Positions 23,848-31,034 of a stretch of 32,060 nucleotides of DNA are shown here, piece after piece. The notes beneath the pieces were generated by a model. That model was given only the letters and a program-made list of their open reading frames with translations. It was not told the DNA's origin and made no database searches. The stretch is from assembly GCA_036351575.1 (NCBI GenBank), contig JAZBPJ010000205.1, positions 1 to 32,060 of the forward strand, in the 5' to 3' direction. This DNA is from JABDPF01 sp036351575. Its GTDB lineage: Bacteria; Pseudomonadota; Gammaproteobacteria; Xanthomonadales; SZUA-36. The first letter of the stretch is position 1; the number at the start of each line of letters is the position of its first letter. Made by a program: the position numbers and the translations under genes.

Positions 23848-25137
23848 TCAGCGCTGTTTCAGCAGCCTGCCGTGCCGTCTGAGCACGCGCAGAAAGGCCC
23901 GCAGGGGGGAGATTTCCGGTCGCGCTTTTCCGTTTTTTCCCAGTTCCTCGATCTGGACGTAATACCAGTAGATGATGCTGAATGCCGACATGATGCGGAC
24001 CGGGCCGAGCCGCTCGAGAAACGAAAGCCAGGCCGGCAGGCCGTGCAGCCGGTCTTCGTAGCGGTTCAGTTCTTCGACGCCGGAAAGCAGTTGGCGCGGT
24101 GCATCGGTGTCCACGCACATCGGCCGGCCCAGGCCGACCAAATCAGCGGCGCCTTCGCGCACCGCCTGCTCGATGACCCGGCGATTGCGAAAGCCGCCGG
24201 TCACCATCAGCGGCACCTTTACTTTTTCATGCATCGCGATCGCGAAGTCGACAAAGTAGGCTTCGCGCATCTTGGTCGAGGTCTTGACGTTCTGCGCCTG
24301 TTCCGGTTCCAGGCCTTCGATGCCGACGAGCTTGGGCTGCTCGTAGGTTCCGCCGGAAATCTCGATCAGGTCAACGCCGCCCTCTTCGAGCCACTGGGCG
24401 ACCTGCAGACTGTCCTCGAATTCAAAGCCGCCTTTCTGAAAATCGGCGCTGTTGAGCTTGACCGCGACCGGAAAGTCCGGCCCGACGGCCTCGCGCACGG
24501 TCTTCAGGACGTTCAGCAGCATCCGCGCGCGGTTGCGCAGTTCGCCCCCGTAGGCGTCCGTGCGCCGGTTCGACTTCGGGCTGAGGAACTGCGACAGCAG
24601 GTAGCCGTGCGCGGAGTGGATCTGCACGCCGGTGAAGCCCGCCGCCTTGCAAGCCGCGCTGGCGATGCCGAAGCGGCGAATGATGTCGCGGATTTCCAGT
24701 TCCGTGAGTTCGATGGGTGTTCCGAACTGGCCGCCCGGGAGTTCCAGCGGTACTGCGGAAGGCGCCCGCGGTTCCGGGTTGACCCGGGCGGGCGTCTGGC
24801 GCCCGGCGTGGCTGATCTGGGCCCAGAAATGATTGCCGCCCCGCCTTGCGACACGGGCCCACGATCGCAGTGCTTCCTCGAGCAGTTCGCCGGGCTCGCC
24901 GTCGATGATCACGTTGCCGGGCTGCTCGAGGTGCTGGCGGTCGACCTGTATGTTCCCGCTGATCAGAACGCCGGCGCCGCCGTCGCTCCACAGGCCGTAC
25001 AGGCGCTCCAGTTCCGGGGTGGGTTCGCCCCTCATGGTGGCCAGGCCCTCGGTCATCGCGGCCTTTACGATGCGGTTGCGGACCACCGCGCCGCAGGGCA
25101 GGGTGATCGGGTCTTCCAGCCGTGTATGCCGGTTCAT
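23848..25137 (-). CDS. Old-Yellow-Enzyme-like FMN oxidoreductase
   Basis: The 429-residue protein has the TIM barrel of the NADH:flavin oxidoreductase / 2,4-dienoyl-CoA reductase N-terminal family: NRIVKAAMTEGL, WAQISHAGRQTP, GVQIHSAHGYLLSQFLSP, RTDAYGG, MVTGGFRNR and LVGLGRPM. The C-terminal iron-sulfur/FAD half of dienoyl-CoA reductase is absent. Instead there is a tail of about 85 residues, rich in aromatic and basic residues (LSFLERLGPVRIMSAFSIIY, ending RVLRRHGRLLKQR), which could associate with membrane. Its start overlaps the stop of the upstream lipoprotein gene by four bases (ATGA), so it is the last gene of a three-gene operon ending at the terminator 23816-23841. The substrate is unknown. 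Confidence 0.9.
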   Translation of the reverse strand: MNRHTRLEDPITLPCGAVVRNRIVKAAMTEGLATMRGEPTPELERLYGLWSDGGAGVLISGNIQVDRQHLEQPGNVIIDGEPGELLEEALRSWARVARRGGNHFWAQISHAGRQTPARVNPEPRAPSAVPLELPGGQFGTPIELTELEIRDIIRRFGIASAACKAAGFTGVQIHSAHGYLLSQFLSPKSNRRTDAYGGELRNRARMLLNVLKTVREAVGPDFPVAVKLNSADFQKGGFEFEDSLQVAQWLEEGGVDLIEISGGTYEQPKLVGIEGLEPEQAQNVKTSTKMREAYFVDFAIAMHEKVKVPLMVTGGFRNRRVIEQAVREGAADLVGLGRPMCVDTDAPRQLLSGVEELNRYEDRLHGLPAWLSFLERLGPVRIMSAFSIIYWYYVQIEELGKNGKARPEISPLRAFLRVLRRHGRLLKQR

Positions 25138-25598
25138 TGTTCTGTTTTCTCCCGCTTCGCCCGGGTTTCCTGTTCGGCGGCATCCAGGGCCTCGAAGGCG
25201 GCCTGGCGGCTTTCGAATTCAAACACGCTCTGGATGGGGCAGCTGCGGCCGCCGGCCAGGATCGAGTCACGACCACCGCAAAACTCGGTAAAGCGACCGC
25301 TGAACGCTGCTCCGAGGCTGGTGGCCAGTTCCGTACAGCGGAAGCGCGTGATCATCAGGTAGTGTTTTCTGAACTTGCTGCTGACGCTGACCGTGGAGTC
25401 GTCGGGTGCGCCGTAGCCCGATATGTCGCTGACACGAACGCAGGCCCGGCCGTTCTGCCCCGTGATGCCGCGCAGCGCTGTGTCCAGTTCCGTGGATGGC
25501 GGCGTGGTCGAAGCCGCGCAGGCCGACAGCATGAGCGAGGCAGCGGCGGCAGGCAGCCATTTGAGGGAAATCGTGCGACCTTCCTGTTCAGGATTCAC
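25134..25598 (-). CDS. Small DUF6491-like lipoprotein
   Basis: The 154-residue product has a lipoprotein signal with a perfect lipobox (LSAC, Cys27). The mature part, beginning RACVRVSDISGYGAPDDSTV and continuing with FRKHYLMITRFRC and CGGRDSIL, resembles the DUF6491 group of small exported proteins with conserved cysteines. I am moderately sure of that family. Several cysteines (in ACVRV, FRCTE, EFCGG, RSCPI) could form disulfides. The GTG start overlaps the end of the radical SAM gene by 11 bases, and the stop overlaps the flavoprotein start by four, so all three genes are translated from one message. Its role is unknown. A basic, charged C-terminal tail (ETRAKREKTEQ) follows. Confidence 0.75.
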   Translation of the reverse strand: MNPEQEGRTISLKWLPAAAASLMLSACAASTTPPSTELDTALRGITGQNGRACVRVSDISGYGAPDDSTVSVSSKFRKHYLMITRFRCTELATSLGAAFSGRFTEFCGGRDSILAGGRSCPIQSVFEFESRQAAFEALDAAEQETRAKREKTEQ

Positions 25599-26667
25599 GG
25601 CCCGGTCCCAATCGGTTCGCCGCGGCCAGCAGCGGCAAGCCCTCGGCCTGGTCGACCAGGCGGTTGACCACGTAGAAGGCGAACATGGTGGTCAGCCAGC
25701 CGGCGAACGCGTCGGCGCTGCCCAGGTGTTTGCGCATGTTGATCATGATCCAGGAAAAATGCTCCCAGGTATCGAAGCAGGAACTGCAGTCCCGGCTCAC
25801 ACCCGTGCAGCAGCGGCGCGTGGTTTTGAAATCCGCGTTGAGCGCCTTGAAATGCGGGTTCAGGGGTTTCCCGTTGGTGCGTCGTTCGGCGTTGATCTCG
25901 TTGTCCACGCTGAGGTTGGTACAGACCTCGTAGCCCCAGGCTTCGTCGCCGAGCCTGCCGCTGGACGTGACACGGTTGAGGTAGTGCGTGGTGTACATGC
26001 TCTCCGGGTAGCGGTCGATCATGCGATCGATTTCGCGCCGCACCTCGTCGAAGCCGCGACGGTAGCCCAGTTCTCCGCCCAGCCCGGACACATCGCTGTA
26101 GTAGTTGAAAAGGACCCTGTTGCCGTTGCCGACGATTTCCTCGACCACGGCTTCGACCTCGTGGGCGTGACCCGGCGCGACGGTGTAGTAAAAAAAGGCG
26201 CGCTCATCGCCGCGGTAGTTTTCCAGCGCCCGGCTGAAGAGGTCGCGCCCCGGCTGGCCCCTCAGTTCCGCGTCGGTTTCCCGGCTGCCCCAGACCGCGA
26301 CACCCATCGGCATGTCCTCGAGGCCTTCTCTCGGAATGGGGATCAGGCCGTTGGTGGCCACGTTCACGCGGAAATGCCGGTGCAGTTTCTTCAGGCGACC
26401 GGGCTCCAGCGCCGGTTCGCCGCCGACCACGGTAACGAAATTCGTGCCGCGCGCCCGCTCGGATTCGATCATGGCGTCAAAGGCCTCGTCGTCCGGGTGG
26501 TGGTCGACCTTGTCCATGTCCTCGGCGTAGTAATAGCAGCCGGTGCAGCGCAGGTTGCACTTGGTGGTCAGGTCCAGGGAGATGGGCCGAACGGCCCCGG
26601 CCGAGCGCACGAGTTCGTACATGCGCGCGTAAACCGGTTCCTTCAGGTAACTCTTCAATCGCGACAT
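25588..26667 (-). CDS. Radical SAM protein with C-terminal cysteine cluster
   Basis: The 359-residue product carries the radical SAM motif Cys37-x3-Cys41-x2-Cys44 (TTKCNLRCTGCYYY), followed by GGEP at residues 82-85 for SAM binding, so it should use a 4Fe-4S cluster to start radical chemistry. A second set of cysteines, C249 and then C286, C287, C294 and C297 (RRCCTGVSRDCSSCFDTW), suggests an auxiliary cluster, although I see no standard SPASM spacing. The C-terminal 50 residues are hydrophobic (FAGWLTTMFAFYVVNRLV) and may touch the membrane. It is the first gene of a three-gene operon with the lipoprotein and the flavoprotein. The substrate is unknown; a hopanoid or lipid role (HpnH-like) is conceivable, but the sequence does not match HpnH closely. 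Confidence 0.88.
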   Translation of the reverse strand: MSRLKSYLKEPVYARMYELVRSAGAVRPISLDLTTKCNLRCTGCYYYAEDMDKVDHHPDDEAFDAMIESERARGTNFVTVVGGEPALEPGRLKKLHRHFRVNVATNGLIPIPREGLEDMPMGVAVWGSRETDAELRGQPGRDLFSRALENYRGDERAFFYYTVAPGHAHEVEAVVEEIVGNGNRVLFNYYSDVSGLGGELGYRRGFDEVRREIDRMIDRYPESMYTTHYLNRVTSSGRLGDEAWGYEVCTNLSVDNEINAERRTNGKPLNPHFKALNADFKTTRRCCTGVSRDCSSCFDTWEHFSWIMINMRKHLGSADAFAGWLTTMFAFYVVNRLVDQAEGLPLLAAANRLGPGRES

Positions 26668-26702
26668 CGGGGCATACTATCCCATACCTTGGAAGACTTG
26701 TC

Positions 26703-26734
26703 CCGGTCGCTGCATGGACCGGAGGTTTTTTTTT
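26703..26734 (+). terminator. Terminator-like hairpin with nine Ts in a divergent gap
   Basis: CCGGTC (26703-26708), an eight-base loop, GACCGG (26717-26722), AGG, then nine Ts (26726-26734). It points rightward, yet no rightward gene precedes it; the radical SAM gene starts at 26667 on the other strand. It may stop antisense transcription or act as an attenuator for the lipoprotein gene. Confidence 0.5.
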
Positions 26735-26778
26735 GCATCCTGTGGTAATTTGGTCTCGATTACGGCCCCCGGAGAATC

Positions 26779-27219
26779 ATGGAAATGAGCAAACAAAAGA
26801 TCTTGGTATTCGCAAAACGTGCTGCCGTGCTGCTGGCGGTTGTTGCAATGGTTGCCCTGGTCGGCTGCGGCGGCACCAAGGTGTACACCGCGGACAAAAC
26901 GATGGTCTACCGTGGAAGCCTGTACAACCTCGGCGCGGTACAGAAAGTTTCCACGCGCGAGGAAGCGAAGCTGGCCAACGACGAAATCGTGCAACTGGGA
27001 AACAAGGACAAGAACGCGCTGCAAGCATTCTTCAAGGAAAATTCGAAGGTGCTCGTTTCAATGATTTTTGAACTGGACCAGGAAGAAGTCGTGTATCTGC
27101 GCACGAACGTCGATTCCTACTCGGAATACAATCGCCTGAAAAAACGTTTCGAAAAAGCGACGGACGACATCGCCGACTTCATGGCCGACAAGAAAGACAC
27201 CCAGCTCAAGCTCAAGTAG
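26779..27219 (+). CDS. Small lipoprotein of unknown function
   Basis: The 146-residue product has a lipoprotein signal (AVVAMVALVGC region, lipidated Cys30) and a short mature part with VYTADKTMVYRGSLYNLGAV, then a long charged, helical region (KNALQAFFKENSK, YLRTNVDSYSEYNRLKKRFEKATDDIADFM). I do not recognise a family. GGAG at 26771-26774 is four bases before ATG 26779 and ten before ATG 26785, so either start is possible and the signal peptide is the same. The stop TAG is followed with no gap by the TTG start of the PLP enzyme gene, which suggests co-translation, although a functional link is not obvious. Confidence 0.8.
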   Translation: MEMSKQKILVFAKRAAVLLAVVAMVALVGCGGTKVYTADKTMVYRGSLYNLGAVQKVSTREEAKLANDEIVQLGNKDKNALQAFFKENSKVLVSMIFELDQEEVVYLRTNVDSYSEYNRLKKRFEKATDDIADFMADKKDTQLKLK

Positions 27220-28248
27220 TTGTCCTCGCCGGTCTTTCCCGGGCGCCTCGAACTGGGGCGCCTCGATACCCCGATAGAACCGCTTGCCGGGTTGTCTGAG
27301 CGGCTGGGCAAGGACCTGCGCATCTGGCGCGACGACCTGACCGGCTGGGCGCTGGGCGGCAACAAGATTCGCAAGCTGGAGTACCTTTGCGCCGAGGCCG
27401 TGGAGCGGGGCGCCGATCACCTCGTGACCTGCGGCGGACCGCAGAGCAACCATGCCCGCGCCACCGTGTTCGCCGCCCGCCAACTGGGACTGGATGCGAG
27501 CGTTGTCGTGCGCGAACCGCCGGGCGGTTTCGACCACGATGCGGTCCCCAACGGCAACCTGTTGCTGAACCGCCTGCTGGGCGCCCATTTCGTATTCATT
27601 CCGTTCGATGAGTACCAGGCGGCGGGCGGCGTGTACGAGCCCTTCCTGGAACGCACGGCCGCAAGACTCGCTGCCGATGGCGCACGGCCCTATATCATCG
27701 GTGAAGGGGGATCATGCCCGCTGGGCTGCTGGGGTTACATCAACGCCATGCAGGAACTGTCCGCCAAAATGGGCGACACCCCGTTTGACCTGTTCTGCGC
27801 GGTCGGTTCCGGGGGCACGCTGGCCGGGCTCGAACTGGGCCGGCACTTCCTGCCCGGCGCCCGCGTGCACGGCGTGAACGTCTGTGACTCCGCGGACTAT
27901 TTCCGGGACCGCGTCGGCCGCCTGCTGGGTGACTTCATGCAGGCGTTTCCGGATTGCGGCGTCCGTCACGACGGCCGGCCGCTGGATCTGCTCGACGGCT
28001 TCGTGGGGCGGGGCTACGCGATCGCCGAGGACGAGGACTTGCGGTTTTACGCCGAGTTCGCCCGCGCGACCGGCGTGCTGCTCGACCCGGTATACACCGG
28101 CAAGGCCTTTCGTGGAATGCGTCATCACCTCGCCGAACGGCCGGGTGACTTCCACGACACGATCGTTTTCCTGCATTCGGGCGGCCAGTTCGCCAGCTTT
28201 GCCTTTGCATCGCAGTACGCCCGCGCCCTTGACATGGGGTCAGAGTAG
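27220..28248 (+). CDS. D-cysteine desulfhydrase / ACC deaminase-family PLP enzyme
   Basis: The 342-residue protein belongs to the PLP fold-type II group that contains D-cysteine desulfhydrase (DcyD) and 1-aminocyclopropane-1-carboxylate deaminase. The PLP lysine is Lys49 in ALGGNKIRKLEYL, and CGGPQSNHARA (71-81), GSGGTLAG and LLDPVYTGKAF are family blocks. DcyD converts D-cysteine to pyruvate, sulfide and ammonia; which activity applies cannot be settled here. The start must be TTG 27220: no ATG or GTG precedes the conserved region, and it adjoins the stop of the lipoprotein gene. The last four residues (MGSE) and the TAG come from the GGGGTCAGAG palindrome, beyond the end of the conserved domain. 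Confidence 0.9.
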   Translation: MSSPVFPGRLELGRLDTPIEPLAGLSERLGKDLRIWRDDLTGWALGGNKIRKLEYLCAEAVERGADHLVTCGGPQSNHARATVFAARQLGLDASVVVREPPGGFDHDAVPNGNLLLNRLLGAHFVFIPFDEYQAAGGVYEPFLERTAARLAADGARPYIIGEGGSCPLGCWGYINAMQELSAKMGDTPFDLFCAVGSGGTLAGLELGRHFLPGARVHGVNVCDSADYFRDRVGRLLGDFMQAFPDCGVRHDGRPLDLLDGFVGRGYAIAEDEDLRFYAEFARATGVLLDPVYTGKAFRGMRHHLAERPGDFHDTIVFLHSGGQFASFAFASQYARALDMGSE

Positions 28249-28266
28249 CTCAGCTACTCTGACCCC
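28236..28266. repeat. GGGGTCAGAG palindrome, copy 4, overlapping a stop codon
   Basis: GGGGTCAGAGTAGCT, a central C and the exact reverse complement, followed by CGGTTTTGG. The TAG at 28246-28248 that ends the PLP enzyme gene lies inside the left arm. It sits between convergent genes, eight bases before the stop codon of the DUF885 gene. Confidence 0.88.
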
Positions 28267-28274
28267 GGTTTTGG

Positions 28275-29936
28275 CTACTCCGGCATCGGTTCGCGCCGCC
28301 AGAAGTTCCGGACCTCGTCGTCCAGGCCCGTCATCTCCCAGCGGATCAGCGCGAGCGGCAGCCATCCGGTCGCCATCAGTTCATCGTGAAAGGCCTGCAG
28401 TTCAAAGTCATCACCGAGCTGCCGTTTCCGGTCCGCCAGCAGGCGCTGCATCTGCAGCATGCCAATGCTGTAGCCGATGCCGTAACCCGGGGGTCGTCGC
28501 AGGTAAATCTCGGCATCGACCCGGGCGACGTTGCGGTCCAGGTACGGGACCCGCGGCAGCCAGTAATCGACCGCCTGGCTGACGGTCATTCGCCGGGTCT
28601 GCAGCCACACGTCCGCAGGTACGCGGGCGGCGCGGAAGATACCGAAGATCTGGATCAGTTCGCGCACCCGCGGCAGGTCTTCGAACAGGCCCGCCTGCAG
28701 CATGGCTTCTTCCAGGTAGGTCGCCCAGCCCTCGGCGCGCGCACCGCTGAAAATCTTTCCGCGAATGGGGTGGTCGACCCGCTGCGCCATGATGTAGTCA
28801 AAACGATGGCCCGGAATGACAGCGTGCAAATGATCGGGTGACGGGTCGCGGAATTGCACTTCTTCCCAGAAATTGCGTCCGCCCGGGCGTACGATCCACG
28901 GCGCGTTCGTATCCAGTTCCCCGATGTCGCCGGGAATCGTGATGATCTGCTGTGCGGTGAGAAAGTCGCGAATCCTGCGGTCTGTTTGCTCGATGCGCTG
29001 CCGGTATTCTGCGGCGCTCGCGGCCGGTTCCAGCTCGGGCAAGGCGCGGTTGCGATGCCGTTCCAGGGCGTAAATGGCCCATAGCCGGTCCAGTTCCCTT
29101 TGCCCCAGGATCACCAGTTCGGCCGAGGTCCACGGCATCAGCTTCACGTGCTTTAGGTACCAGTCGAACGCCGCTTCGCCCACGCCCGCCGACGCGGTCC
29201 AGGCGGGGCGCATTTCCTTCAGCCAGCTGTCGAAATCCTGCACTGCGCTGCGGGCGGCCCGAATGTCATCGACCAGCTCCGGCTGCTGCTCCGCCCGCTC
29301 CATGAGATCGTCGTACCAGCCCAGCACACCCGCCGGCGGCACCGGCCGGTACGGGTGGCCGTGCCCGACGCCGTCGGCGTGACCGAGGTTGTGAATGGCC
29401 AGGTCGGCGTAGTCGGCGGCGACATCGTCGAGCTGTTTTCGCGCGGCATCGACCAGCCGGGGAATGGCCCGTATTTCGTCCCGGAACGTGTCCAGCGCCT
29501 CGCCCGAGAGCGGCAGTTCGGCAAACGTCACCCGCAGCATCCGGTCAACGTAAAAACCGGGGTCGCGCGCCCACGGCCGGCTTCGCTCGAGGGTAAAGTG
29601 ATACTGGTCGAGCCGCGAGCGAACGGCCAGGTAATCCACCTGCCGGGCCCGGTCCCAGGCCGCCGCGTTCATATCGTCGATACGCGCCTGGAACTGCTGC
29701 ATTTGCTGCCGCTGCCGGGCAACGGCGTCTGCGCTGAAGTCCGCTGCCTCATCCGCGGCATCGCGAAACGCCACGAACTCATTGAACAACTCGACCAGGT
29801 CCTGGTAGTCGCCGCTTCCAGCCGGAATATTCGAGGTCGGCGCCTGTGCGAAGGAAAGGGATGTGCTGAGCATGCAGAGCACCGCAGTTGACAGCATCAT
29901 CGATACGATGCGCTTCAGTGAAAGTGAAAGTGTCAT
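28275..29936 (-). CDS. DUF885-family protein, catalytic Glu replaced
   Basis: The 553-residue protein has a signal peptide (MTLSLSLKRIVSMMLSTAVL, cleavage near FAQA). It follows the DUF885 family, helical proteins related to M3-like zinc peptidases. The family's usual HExxPGHH site here reads HAVIPGHRFD: His371 and His377 remain, but the Glu after the first His is Ala372. The second signature, ARAEGWATYLEE, is present with Glu402. If the Glu is the general base, activity may be lost or changed; His371, His377 and Glu402 could still hold metal. GAGG (29946-29943) is the ribosome binding site for ATG 29936. It converges with the PLP gene. Confidence 0.88.
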   Translation of the reverse strand: MTLSLSLKRIVSMMLSTAVLCMLSTSLSFAQAPTSNIPAGSGDYQDLVELFNEFVAFRDAADEAADFSADAVARQRQQMQQFQARIDDMNAAAWDRARQVDYLAVRSRLDQYHFTLERSRPWARDPGFYVDRMLRVTFAELPLSGEALDTFRDEIRAIPRLVDAARKQLDDVAADYADLAIHNLGHADGVGHGHPYRPVPPAGVLGWYDDLMERAEQQPELVDDIRAARSAVQDFDSWLKEMRPAWTASAGVGEAAFDWYLKHVKLMPWTSAELVILGQRELDRLWAIYALERHRNRALPELEPAASAAEYRQRIEQTDRRIRDFLTAQQIITIPGDIGELDTNAPWIVRPGGRNFWEEVQFRDPSPDHLHAVIPGHRFDYIMAQRVDHPIRGKIFSGARAEGWATYLEEAMLQAGLFEDLPRVRELIQIFGIFRAARVPADVWLQTRRMTVSQAVDYWLPRVPYLDRNVARVDAEIYLRRPPGYGIGYSIGMLQMQRLLADRKRQLGDDFELQAFHDELMATGWLPLALIRWEMTGLDDEVRNFWRREPMPE

Positions 29937-30061
29937 GTTTTACCTCGTGAGAACAGCGTTCCTGTCTGTACACCTGGAATACTAAACCAGGCGCTGTGCC
30001 TTATCCCAGGGTTGGTGACCAGGCGAAACCACGCGGCTGCCGCTCGGCTATCTCCGAACGT

Positions 30062-30096
30062 AAAACGGCCCGGGCGCAGCGCCCGGGCCGTTTTTT
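30062..30096. terminator. Strong bidirectional terminator hairpin
   Basis: ACGGCCCGGGC (30065-30075), loop GCAGC, GCCCGGGCCGT (30081-30091), with AAAA on the left and six Ts on the right (30091-30096). For the minus-strand gene at 30143 it gives a hairpin followed by TTTTA. An extra GCGGCC/GGCCGC hairpin lies at 30113-30130. Confidence 0.85.
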
Positions 30097-30142
30097 AGCG
30101 GATCGGTTTTAGGCGGCCAAACAAGGCCGCTCAAATTACCGC

Positions 30143-30910
30143 TCAGTCGTCGGCTGAATAACCCATCGACTCGCGACGCTCGAGCATGAACGTCCAGTAG
30201 CCCTTGTCATCTTCGAGCGCTTCTCGGAAGGCATCCCAGACGCGGCCGGTCCGGTCTTCGCCCAGGACCTCGGTCAGAACGCCGTTGACGCCCTTGCGGT
30301 CTTCGTCCATGGCGGCGAAGTTCTCGTAGTGGTCGACCACGAAGTAGTCGGCGCCCCAGTAACCGCCACTCAACATCTCGTACCAGGTGCCCATGTGCTC
30401 GTATTTGGCTTCTTTCAGGTGCGTCGTGATCTCGCTGACCACCGAGCGGAAGTCCGAATTGTCATCGACACGGAAGTTGTGCAGCTTGACGACGTTACTG
30501 CCCTCGATGTCACCGCTCCAGGCCGACAGCCGCTCGGCATACTGGGTTTCCCAGGATGACATGTGGTCAAAGACGCCTTCCCGGATGCCTTCTTTTTGCC
30601 AGCATTCGGAGCTGACGTCGTCATCCTCGTCGAGCTCGCCCCACATGTTGAACGACGAGACGATATGGTAGCCCGTCCGGTCACCGTCCACCGCGTGCCA
30701 GACGCTGTAGGATTCGTCGTAGTCGTTTTCAGCCAGGCAGGCTGAGTAGGCTTCCATGCCGGCGCGGAACGCCATTCCATGGCCCATCTTCACTTTGACA
30801 TGGTGAATTGCCAGTTTCAGGCTTTCATCCGAGTCGTGGTCGTCTGCCGCAAGCGGGGCAGCAGCGCTCAAAGCAATAGTTATAGCCAGAACAATAGCTG
30901 TCTTTCTCAT
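30143..30910 (-). CDS. Periplasmic protein of unknown function, possible double alpha/beta-barrel
   Basis: The 255-residue product has a Sec signal (MRKTAIVLAITIALSAAAPLAA) and no recognised named family. Two halves look alike in outline: each starts with a strand ending in a charged residue (LAIHHVKVKMGHGMAF and NVVKLHNFRVDDNSDF), is followed by a helix, and ends with an aromatic strand (TGYHIVSSFNMWGEL and GADYFVVDHYENFAAMD). That layout is typical of dimeric alpha/beta-barrel (ABM or Dabb-like) folds, here as a tandem pair. This is inference from pattern only. ATG 30910 is chosen because AAGGAGAG lies upstream; the frame extends 11 codons further to 30943 without a ribosome binding site. 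A strong terminator follows. Confidence 0.75.
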   Translation of the reverse strand: MRKTAIVLAITIALSAAAPLAADDHDSDESLKLAIHHVKVKMGHGMAFRAGMEAYSACLAENDYDESYSVWHAVDGDRTGYHIVSSFNMWGELDEDDDVSSECWQKEGIREGVFDHMSSWETQYAERLSAWSGDIEGSNVVKLHNFRVDDNSDFRSVVSEITTHLKEAKYEHMGTWYEMLSGGYWGADYFVVDHYENFAAMDEDRKGVNGVLTEVLGEDRTGRVWDAFREALEDDKGYWTFMLERRESMGYSADD

Positions 30911-31034
30911 TGCGTGGTCTCTCCTTTGCGTGTAGGGCCCCATGCGCCTGTTTTTTGGTCTTTGGGGCAGTTTTGTGCGCCGACATCCTCCAACAGATCA
31001 GGAATAAAAGCAAATAAAAACAGCTTTTTCGGGA

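Noticed and set aside
23872..26748. Long open frames antisense to the flavoprotein and radical SAM genes
   Set aside because: Both sense-strand proteins have clear family motifs, and the antisense products have none.
8387..28266. GGGGTCAGAG palindromes as CRISPR repeats
   Set aside because: Copies are thousands of bases apart with genes between them, and there is no regular spacing and no cas gene.
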